NCBI GenBank assembly: GCA_045636385.1
Contig: JAZTXK010000058.1
Span: 1 to 20,663 of the forward strand
Reading direction: 5' to 3'
DNA: 20,663 nucleotides
Source: CAG-390 sp045636385
GTDB taxonomy: Bacteria; Bacillota; Clostridia; Oscillospirales; CAG-272
Shown here: piece by piece, positions 15,165-20,663 of the stretch
How positions within the stretch are numbered: the first letter of the stretch is position 1
Layout of the letters: every line of letters starts with the position of its first letter
Position numbers and translations under genes: made by a program
Notes under the pieces: generated by a model
Told to the model about the DNA's origin: nothing
Database searches by the model: none
Seen by the model: only the letters and a program-made list of their open reading frames with translations

Positions 15165-15467
15165 TTGAAACCTCAAAAAGCACAAAAACCGCAAAAGCCG
15201 CTGTCCCCGATCGAGCCTCCCGCTCCGCATCCGGTACAGCCGCCGCAGAAACCGCAGAAGCCCCTGCGCCCGCTCGTAACGCTTCCCGAGCTCATCGCGG
15301 AGCATATCGAGAACAAAAAGCGTCTCAAGAAAGAGCTGAAGAACTTCAAGAAAACTCTTAAAAAAGAAGAGCGCGCGGCGAAGGCAACCCTCAAATGGGT
15401 CAAGCGGGAAAAGAAGAATCTTAAAAATCTGAAAAAACAAAAGAAAAAAGAGAAAAAGAAGAAATGA
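15165..15467 (+). CDS. Lys/Pro-rich basic protein upstream of rimP, unknown
   Basis: A 100-residue product that I do not recognise. GGAGG at 15153-15157 lies 7 nt before TTG 15165; an upstream in-frame ATG at 15138 has no ribosome site. Residues 2-45 are built from PQKP-like repeats (KPQKAQKPQKPLSP, PPQKPQKPLRP). Residues 46-60 (TLPELIAEHIENKKR) start a helix that continues as a strongly basic coiled coil to the Lys-rich end (QKKKEKKKK). The overall charge is very positive, which suggests binding to RNA, ribosome or DNA. Its stop overlaps the rimP start as ATGA, so it is coupled to rimP. Its operon position suggests a role in ribosome assembly or transcription, but that is inference. Confidence 0.72.
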   Translation: MKPQKAQKPQKPLSPIEPPAPHPVQPPQKPQKPLRPLVTLPELIAEHIENKKRLKKELKNFKKTLKKEERAAKATLKWVKREKKNLKNLKKQKKKEKKKK

Positions 15468-15964
15468 AGAAAGAACTTACGGGAGTTGCCGCGAGAGTTT
15501 ACCCCCTGATCGAGAATACCGTGCGCGAGTGCGGATGTGAGATCTGGGATCTTGAATTTGTCAAGGAAGGCGCGGACAGAATACTCCGCATCACCATCGA
15601 CACCGACCGCGAGGGCGGCATCGGCATTGAAGACTGTGAGCGCGTAAACCGCGCAGTTGATCCGATTCTCGACGAGACCGATCCCATCGACACCTCCTAT
15701 TATCTTCAGGTGTCCTCCCCCGGAATCGAGCGCGACATCACTCTCCCCTGGCACGTTACCGCCTGCGAGGGCGAGGAGGTTGAGGTAAGACTTTTCGCAC
15801 CGCTCGAGGGAAGCCGCAAGCATAACGGAATCCTCCTCGGATTTGAGGGCGGAGAGACCGATCCCGAGCGTCCCGTTCTTATAAAGGTCGGAGAGAACAC
15901 CGTGTCCATCCCCTTCGACGCGATCTCGAAGATGAAAACGCTGTTTGATTTTGACAGCTTATAA
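15464..15964 (+). CDS. rimP: Ribosome maturation factor RimP
   Basis: 166 residues. Needed for efficient maturation of the 30S subunit in the cytosol. The N-terminal domain has the typical CGCEIWDLEFVKEGADRILR and IDTDREGGIGIEDCERVNR stretches (about 22-66), then YYLQVSSPGIERDI (about 79-92), and the C-terminal SH3-like domain ends in IPFDAISKMKTLFDF. The start overlaps the previous stop by 4 nt; no separate strong ribosome site is visible because the upstream sequence is A-rich coding DNA, so coupling is expected. It precedes nusA, as in most bacteria. Confidence 0.96.
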   Translation: MKKELTGVAARVYPLIENTVRECGCEIWDLEFVKEGADRILRITIDTDREGGIGIEDCERVNRAVDPILDETDPIDTSYYLQVSSPGIERDITLPWHVTACEGEEVEVRLFAPLEGSRKHNGILLGFEGGETDPERPVLIKVGENTVSIPFDAISKMKTLFDFDSL

Positions 15965-16015
15965 TTCAGTAAATAAATTTTCCCATACACATATTTGGAA
16001 AGGACTTAAAGAAAA

Positions 16016-17041
16016 ATGAATTCGGAATTTTTCGCTGCTCTTGACGAGCTTGAACAGAAGCGAGGCATACCCAAGGCGTATATGATCGAGAAGATCGAGG
16101 CAGCACTCGTTGCGGCTTATAAGAAGGAATACGGCAACAACACCAACGTTCGTATCAGCATTGATGAAAATAAGAAGGACGTACGCGTCTTTCAGCAGAA
16201 GACCATCGTTGCAGAGGTAGAGAATCCCGAGATCGAGATCTCTCTTGAGGACGCAAAGCTCCGCAATAAGAGAAGCGCGGTTGGTAAGGTACTCGAGTTC
16301 GAGCTTAAGCCCAAGAATTTCCGCCGTCTCTCGGCAGGCGCGGCTCGTTCTGTAATCATTCAGGCTATCCGCGAGGCGGAGAGAAAGATCGCTCAGGACG
16401 CTTACGAGGCTAAGCGCGAGGAGATCATTACCGCGACCGTATCCAAGATCGACGATGAGAGCGGCGACGTTATCATCTTCACCGGAACCGGCAATGCGCG
16501 TCTCCGTCAGACCGAGCAGATCCCCGGCGAGGTTTTCGAGATCGGCCAGAAGATCAAGATCTACATCTCCGAGGTAAACCGCGAGGCACGCGGACCTCTC
16601 GTTACCATTTCGAGAGCACATCCCGGACTCGTTCGCCGTATGTTCGAGCTTGAGGTTCCCGAGATTCAGGACGGCACCGTTTCTATCAAGGGCATCGCTC
16701 GCGAGGCAGGCTCGAGAACCAAGATCGCGGTCCACTCGAACGACGAGAGCGTTGATCCCGTAGGCTCCTGTGTCGGCGCGAAGGGTATGCGTATCAACAC
16801 CATCCTCGGCGAGCTTGGCGGTGAGAAGGTCGATATCATCAAGTACAGCGAGGATCCCGCAGAGTATATCGCCGCTGCACTTGCACCCGCAACCGTTGAT
16901 TCCGTAACCATGCTCGGCGAAAAGACCGCGCACGTAGTAGTTAAGGCAGATCAGCTTTCCCTTGCTATCGGCCGCGAGGGTCAGAACGCACGTCTTGCCG
17001 CAAGACTTACCGGCTGCAAGATCGATATCAAGCCCGAATAA
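16016..17041 (+). CDS. nusA: Transcription termination/antitermination factor NusA
   Basis: 341 residues, the compact Firmicutes form without the C-terminal acidic repeats of E. coli. N-terminal RNA polymerase-binding domain at about 1-125, S1 domain at about 133-200, KH1 with GAKG in CVGAKGMRINTIL (about 257-270), and KH2 with GREG in LAIGREGQNARLAARLTG (about 317-334). It binds the polymerase flap and nascent RNA, stimulates pausing and hairpin termination, and can autoregulate its operon. AAAGGA lies about 13 nt upstream. The upstream gap of 51 nt contains no hairpin. Confidence 0.98.
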   Translation: MNSEFFAALDELEQKRGIPKAYMIEKIEAALVAAYKKEYGNNTNVRISIDENKKDVRVFQQKTIVAEVENPEIEISLEDAKLRNKRSAVGKVLEFELKPKNFRRLSAGAARSVIIQAIREAERKIAQDAYEAKREEIITATVSKIDDESGDVIIFTGTGNARLRQTEQIPGEVFEIGQKIKIYISEVNREARGPLVTISRAHPGLVRRMFELEVPEIQDGTVSIKGIAREAGSRTKIAVHSNDESVDPVGSCVGAKGMRINTILGELGGEKVDIIKYSEDPAEYIAAALAPATVDSVTMLGEKTAHVVVKADQLSLAIGREGQNARLAARLTGCKIDIKPE

Positions 17042-17056
17042 TTTCAAATATAAAAT

Positions 17057-17350
17057 ATGGCAAAGAAGCAAAACACCCCCCTGCCGCAGAAAAAGATACC
17101 GATGCGCCAGTGCCTCGGATGCAACGAGCATAAGCCGAAGATAGAGCTTATCCGCATCCTTCGCACCCCCGAGGGCGAGATAACTCTCGACACCACGGGC
17201 AAGAAGTCGGGCAGAGGTGCTTATATCTGCAAGAATCCCGCGTGCCTTAAAAAGCTTCGCAAGAATCGCCGCGCCGAGTCGAATCTCGGTGTCAGCATTC
17301 CCGAAGAGGTGTGGGATCAGCTTGAGGCGGCACTCGCGGAGGAAAAGTGA
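17057..17350 (+). CDS. rnpM: RNase P modulator RnpM (YlxR)
   Basis: 97 residues of the YlxR/DUF448 family. MRQCLGC (16-22) and GRGAYIC (52-58) are the family signatures; Cys19, Cys22, Cys58 and Cys63 could form a metal site. RnpM binds the RNase P RNA and modulates tRNA processing in Firmicutes. It lies 15 nt after nusA. The sequence before the ATG (AATATAAAAT) is A/T-only without any Shine-Dalgarno, unlike its neighbours, so initiation may rely on coupling or on an unstructured A-rich leader. It runs into ylxQ with overlapping stop and start. Confidence 0.95.
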   Translation: MAKKQNTPLPQKKIPMRQCLGCNEHKPKIELIRILRTPEGEITLDTTGKKSGRGAYICKNPACLKKLRKNRRAESNLGVSIPEEVWDQLEAALAEEK

Positions 17351-17682
17351 TGGGAAATACCCCGAAGGAAAAGCTTCTCGGAATGCTCGGCCTTTGCATC
17401 CGCGCCCGTCGCGCGGTCTGCGGAACGGTAAACGTCTGCGAGGCACTCAAGGCGGGTAAGGTAAAGCTCGTCATCACCGCGTCGGATAATTCCGCGGCGA
17501 CCGAGAAAAGACTTTTCGACCGTGCAGGATTTTATAAAGTAAAGATAATCAAAACAGGTCTCACCTCAGCCGAAATAGGCGCGGCAACGGGAAAATCCCT
17601 CGTTGCGGCAATGGCGATAAACGACGAGTCTATGGCGTTGGCGGTTGAGAAAAAGGCGGAAGAGGCTTCCGCAGAAAATTAA
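17350..17682 (+). CDS. L7Ae-family K-turn binding protein YlxQ
   Basis: 110 residues. L7Ae/L30e/YlxQ fold: KLLGMLGLCIRARRAVCGT (helix and RNA-binding loop), KLVITASDNSA, and AATGKSLVAAMAI near 80-92. YlxQ-type proteins bind RNA kink-turns. ATG 17350 shares a base with the stop of rnpM, and GGAGG lies 7 nt before it; a GTG at 17347 is possible but too close to that site. The C-terminus is Ala/Glu-rich. Lies between rnpM and infB, as is typical of Firmicutes. Confidence 0.9.
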   Translation: MGNTPKEKLLGMLGLCIRARRAVCGTVNVCEALKAGKVKLVITASDNSAATEKRLFDRAGFYKVKIIKTGLTSAEIGAATGKSLVAAMAINDESMALAVEKKAEEASAEN

Positions 17683-17726
17683 CAAAACTCAGAATTTCGT
17701 GTCCGTTAAGGAGGAAGACAGATAAT

Positions 17727-20132
17727 ATGGCAGTCGGCTCTCAGTATAAAGTGAATCAGTTGGCAAAGGACCTCGCGCTCAAGACAAAGGATCTTACCGA
17801 TGTTATGGCAGCGGCGGGACTTGACGCCAAAACACAAAAGGCTCTCGATAGCTTCGAGCTTGACGTGATCTGGGAATATCTTACCAGATCGAATCAGATC
17901 TCGGGTATCGAGGACTATATCGACGGCGTGACAGGCATACCCTCTTTGCGGAAAAAAGCCGCAGAGACGAAGCCCGAAGTAAAGGCAAAGGCGGTAAAGC
18001 CTGCCGAAAAGCCGGAGGCGAAGCCTGCAAACGTGCAGAAAAAGCCTGCAGAAAAGCCCGAGGTGAAAGCAGAGGAAAAGAAGCCCGAGCAGAAGCCTGA
18101 GGGGAAGCCCGAGGGGAAGCCCGAGGGGAAGTCTGCGGAAAAGCAGAACGTCGCGCGCAGTGCGGGCGAGCGTTTTGAGTCGCGTATGAGTGCGGCAAAC
18201 GAGAAATCCAAGCAGGAAAAGCAGGAAAAGAAGCAGGAGAAGCCCCAGGAGAAGAAGTCGGGCAGAACCTCTATCGATATGCGTTCCTCCGCGCGTCCCG
18301 AGGGCGAGCGCGAGGTCGTTACCGTAAGCCCCAAGGCGGCAACTCGCGTTGTCGATACCCGCGGCAGCGGTGCGGTCGATCTTTCCAAGTACGACGATAC
18401 TCTCGATAATATCGTTCCCGAGAACATTCGCGAGGAGCGCGGCGGAAGCCAGAAGGTAAAGAAGTCTCCCGCGGCTCAGAATGCCGAAAAGGAAGGCGCG
18501 AACAACCGTCAGGGTCAGAAGAACCAGAATCAGGGCGGCAAGAACGATAACCGCAAGGATAACCGTCAGAACGGCAAGAACGATAGAAATAATAACAACA
18601 ACAATAATAATAACAACAAGGGCGGTAAGAACGGCAAGAAGGGCAATATGCCTCCCGTTGTTCAGGCACCCGCAAAGAAGGTTCCCGTCAAGGCAGAGAT
18701 CCCCGATGAGATCACCGTAGGCGAATTCGCATCGAGAATCAAGGCTCCCGCAGGCGAGGTTATCAAGAGACTTATGCTTATGGGAATGATGGTAACTCTC
18801 AACCAGACCATCGACTTCGACACCGCATTCCTCATCGCGGATGAGCTCGGTGCCGAGATCACAAAGGAAGTTGTAGTCAGCATCGAGGACAGACTCTTTG
18901 AGGAAGAGGAGGATTCTCCCGAAAACCTCGTTGAGCGTGCTCCCGTCGTTTGCGTAATGGGTCACGTTGACCACGGTAAGACCTCGCTTCTCGACGCTAT
19001 CCGTAACACCCGCGTAACCGCAGGCGAGGCGGGCGGTATTACCCAGCACATCGGTGCATACCGCGTTAAGATCAACGGCAAGGAGATCACCTTCCTTGAT
19101 ACCCCCGGTCACGAGGCGTTCACCCCAATGCGTGCCCGCGGTGCGCAGGCAACGGATATCGCGATCCTCGTTCTAGCTGCGGACGACGGCATCATGCCCC
19201 AGACCGTTGAGGCTATCAACCACGCAAAGGCAGCAGGCGTTCAGATCATCGTTGCTATCAACAAGATGGATAACCCCACTGCAAATCCCGATAACACCAA
19301 GACCGCACTTACCCAGTACGAGCTCACTCCCGAGGAATGGGGCGGCGACGTAATGTGCGTACCCGTTTCGGCTCTCAAGCGCGAGGGTATCGACGATCTT
19401 CTTGAGTCGATCCTTCTCATCGCCGAAATGCAGGAATACAAGGCTAACCCCAACCGCCGTGCAAAGGGTATCGTCATCGAGTCGAAGCTCGACCGCGGAC
19501 GCGGACCCGTTGCAACCATCCTCATCCAGAACGGTACTTTGCGCGCAGGCGATATCGTCATCGCGGGCACATCCGTCGGACGTGTTCGTGCAATGACCGA
19601 CCACACCGGCAGAACCGTAAAGGTCGCTCCTCCCTCGATGCCCGTTGAGATCACAGGTCTTGCGGACGTTCCCCAGGCAGGTGACGAGGTCAACGCAGTT
19701 GTTGACGAGAGAATGGCAAGAGAGCTTGCGGAGCAGAGAAAGGCTCAGGCGAAGGAGGAGGAGTTCAAGGCAAATGCGAGAACCAACCTCAACGACCTCT
19801 TCGCGCAGATCCAGGAAGGCATCAAGGAGCTGGGCGTCATCGTCAAGGCAGACGTTGCGGGCTCTGCGGAGGCAGTAAAGCAGTCGCTTGAGAAGATCAC
19901 CAACGAGGAAGTCAGAGTTCGCGTTATCCACGCGGCAGCGGGCGGTATCACCGAGGGCGACGTTATGTTCGCGGCGGCATCGAACGCAATCATCGTCGGC
20001 TTCAACACCCGTCCCGACCGTACCGCTCTCGATTCCGCAGAGCGTCAGGGCGTTGATATCCGCACCTACCGTATCATCTACGATTGCATCAACGAGATCA
20101 CCGCGGCTATGAAGGGTATGCTTGCTCCGTAG
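17727..20132 (+). CDS. infB: Translation initiation factor IF-2, cut short by an internal TAG
   Basis: 801 residues to the stop at 20130-20132; the full-length frame would be 900 codons. IF2N domain at 1-55, then a low-complexity linker of about 280 residues with KPE/KPA repeats, three exact-type KPEG units (18093-18128) and ten consecutive Asn (288-297). A second IF2N-like segment spans 333-385. The GTPase has G1 GHVDHGKT (412-419), G2 GGITQHIGA, G3 DTPGHEAF, G4 NKMD and G5 SALK, then domains II, C1 and the long linker helix (YDCINEITAAMKGMLAP). The TAG falls right after that helix and removes the fMet-tRNA-binding C2 domain, which the frame still encodes downstream. AAGGAGG lies 12 nt before the ATG. 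One base change (AAG, CAG or GAG to TAG) would explain it: mutation, assembly or read error, or readthrough. Confidence 0.92.
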   Translation: MAVGSQYKVNQLAKDLALKTKDLTDVMAAAGLDAKTQKALDSFELDVIWEYLTRSNQISGIEDYIDGVTGIPSLRKKAAETKPEVKAKAVKPAEKPEAKPANVQKKPAEKPEVKAEEKKPEQKPEGKPEGKPEGKSAEKQNVARSAGERFESRMSAANEKSKQEKQEKKQEKPQEKKSGRTSIDMRSSARPEGEREVVTVSPKAATRVVDTRGSGAVDLSKYDDTLDNIVPENIREERGGSQKVKKSPAAQNAEKEGANNRQGQKNQNQGGKNDNRKDNRQNGKNDRNNNNNNNNNNKGGKNGKKGNMPPVVQAPAKKVPVKAEIPDEITVGEFASRIKAPAGEVIKRLMLMGMMVTLNQTIDFDTAFLIADELGAEITKEVVVSIEDRLFEEEEDSPENLVERAPVVCVMGHVDHGKTSLLDAIRNTRVTAGEAGGITQHIGAYRVKINGKEITFLDTPGHEAFTPMRARGAQATDIAILVLAADDGIMPQTVEAINHAKAAGVQIIVAINKMDNPTANPDNTKTALTQYELTPEEWGGDVMCVPVSALKREGIDDLLESILLIAEMQEYKANPNRRAKGIVIESKLDRGRGPVATILIQNGTLRAGDIVIAGTSVGRVRAMTDHTGRTVKVAPPSMPVEITGLADVPQAGDEVNAVVDERMARELAEQRKAQAKEEEFKANARTNLNDLFAQIQEGIKELGVIVKADVAGSAEAVKQSLEKITNEEVRVRVIHAAAGGITEGDVMFAAASNAIIVGFNTRPDRTALDSAERQGVDIRTYRIIYDCINEITAAMKGMLAP

Positions 20133-20429
20133 TTCCGCGAGAAGCTCCTCGGCCACGTCGAGGTTCGTCAGGTCATCCACGTTCCGAACGTCGGCTTCAT
20201 TGCAGGCTCTTACGTTCAGGACGGTAAGATCACCCGTAAGTCGCAGATCCGCGTAGTACGTGACGGTATCGTTGTGTACGAGGATAAGATCTCCTCTCTC
20301 CGCCGCTTCAAGGACGACGTCAGCGAAGTTGCGCAGGGCTACGAGTGCGGTGTCGGACTTGAGAAGTTCAACGACCTCAAGCTCGGCGATATACTCGAAG
20401 CTTTCATTATGGAAGAGATTGAACAGTAA
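20133..20429 (+). pseudogene. infB: C2 domain of IF-2, in frame after the internal TAG
   Basis: 98 codons continue in the infB frame to TAA 20427-20429. They encode the conserved C2 domain: HVEVRQVIHVPNVGFIAGSY, RVVRDGIVVYE, RRFKDDVSEVAQGYECGV and FNDLKLGDILEAFIMEE. Codon choice and conservation match the upstream part, with no sign of decay. No ATG or GTG with a ribosome site lies near its start, so it is not a separately translated gene; it is expressed only if the TAG is an error or is read through. Confidence 0.85.
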
Positions 20430-20433
20430 TTGT

Positions 20434-20473
20434 CATAAAAAATCAGGAAGCGTGAGCTTCCGGATTTTTTATG
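20434..20473 (+). terminator. Intrinsic terminator of the infB operon
   Basis: GGAAGC (20446-20451) pairs with GCTTCC (20456-20461) around GTGA. After one mismatch the stem continues with AAAAAATC/GATTTTTT and CAT/ATG. It begins 4 nt after the infB TAA. Since rbfA does not follow, the operon ends here. Confidence 0.9.
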
Positions 20474-20559
20474 AGTGATGTTTCGCCTGCGGCGAAGTGA
20501 TGTTTGCTTCGCAAGTGATGTACGGCTGCGCCGAGTGAAGTTTTGCCTTCGGCAAAGTT
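20474..20559 (+). repeat. Tandem array of TGATG-headed hairpins
   Basis: Four successive units begin TGATG, TGATG, TGATG and TGAAG (20476, 20499, 20516, 20535), each followed by a short hairpin: TTTCGCC/GGCGAA, TTTGC/GCAA, CGGC/GCCG and TTTTGCC/GGCAAA. The hairpin sequences differ but the header and geometry are kept. The array leads directly into composite repeat copy 2. Confidence 0.75.
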
Positions 20560-20663
20560 AAGGTGAATTTCCTCGCTGCGCTCGGAAATTTGCGATTTCA
20601 ATAAAAGCGTGAAAGTTTTCGTCCACCTTTTTCAAAAGGTGGCAGATTCTTAAGGCGGAGCCT
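20553..20663 (-). repeat. Composite multi-hairpin intergenic repeat, copy 2 (cut by window end)
   Basis: The reverse complement aligns with 370-486: same order of AGGCTC(C)GCCTTAAGAAT, the CCACCTTTT/AAAAGGTGG stem (20623-20642), the AAAACTTTCACGCT spacer, and AATTTCC/GGAAATT stem. In the middle stem A-T and G-C of copy 1 are C-G and C-G here. The left flank is the hairpin array instead of the CTCTGCA heptamers seen at copy 1. Confidence 0.85.

Noticed and set aside
15959..17446. 495-codon open frame antisense to nusA and rnpM
   Set aside because: It crosses two conserved genes and has no start signals or family features.
17706..19112. 468-codon open frame antisense to infB
   Set aside because: Leu/Val-rich runs arise from the complement of Lys, Asn and Glu codons in the IF-2 linker.
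20130..20132. Genome-wide reassignment of UAG to an amino acid
   Set aside because: The gene ending at 3014 and the gene ending at 3268 both appear to stop at TAG and would read on into repeat DNA; all other stops here are TAA or TGA, so the evidence is limited but against recoding.
20133..20429. Separate gene for a split IF-2 C2 domain
   Set aside because: There is no in-frame ATG and no ribosome site near the domain start; the first GTG is about 140 nt inside.

Overview
The window looks like a chromosomal segment of an uncultured anaerobic Clostridia-type Bacillota (Firmicutes), possibly from gut. This is inferred from two conserved Firmicutes gene neighbourhoods (yybS-gdpP-rplI-dnaB and rimP-nusA-ylxR-ylxQ-infB), strong AGGAGG-like ribosome binding sites, TTGACA/TATAAT-type promoters with 17-bp spacers, an FGly-type sulfatase, and intergenic gaps packed with small hairpin repeats. 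Genus cannot be read from the sequence.

Layout. Positions 1-3014 (+ strand) are accessory: a small two-helix membrane protein, then after a 332-bp repeat-rich gap a promoter-driven cluster of a cytosolic-type sulfatase, an exported papain-like candidate and an 87-residue two-helix protein. Positions 3015-3267 are a convergent gap made of heptamer arrays and hairpins. On the - strand, 3268-4580 holds a LURP-one-related (YxjI-like) protein and a polysaccharide deacetylase with its own promoter. Positions 4719-14879 (- strand) form a long housekeeping run, transcribed from a promoter near 14920-14947 in the order yybS, gdpP, rplI, dnaB, tilS, an inserted SGNH/GDSL esterase, hpt, ftsH. Positions 14880-15164 are an AT-rich divergent control region. 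On the + strand, 15165-20429 is the nusA operon: a leader hairpin, an unrecognised 100-residue Lys/Pro-rich basic protein, rimP, nusA, rnpM (ylxR), ylxQ and infB, closed by a strong terminator and a hairpin array.

Function. The minus operon couples c-di-AMP turnover (gdpP), replication (dnaB), ribosome assembly (rplI), tRNA-Ile2 decoding (tilS), purine salvage (hpt) and membrane proteolysis (ftsH). The plus operon couples 30S maturation, transcription elongation and translation initiation.

Main oddities: (1) infB has an in-frame TAG at codon 802, exactly where the fMet-tRNA-binding C2 domain begins, while the remaining 98 codons stay open and conserved in frame; (2) a composite structured repeat occurs at 370-486 and, inverted, at 20553-20663, with two compensatory base-pair changes in one stem; (3) three heptamer arrays, a family of 12-bp-stem/3-nt-loop hairpins and a TGATG-headed hairpin array fill the gaps; (4) the basic protein upstream of rimP is translationally coupled to it. 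No rRNA, tRNA, CRISPR array, transposase or phage gene was seen.
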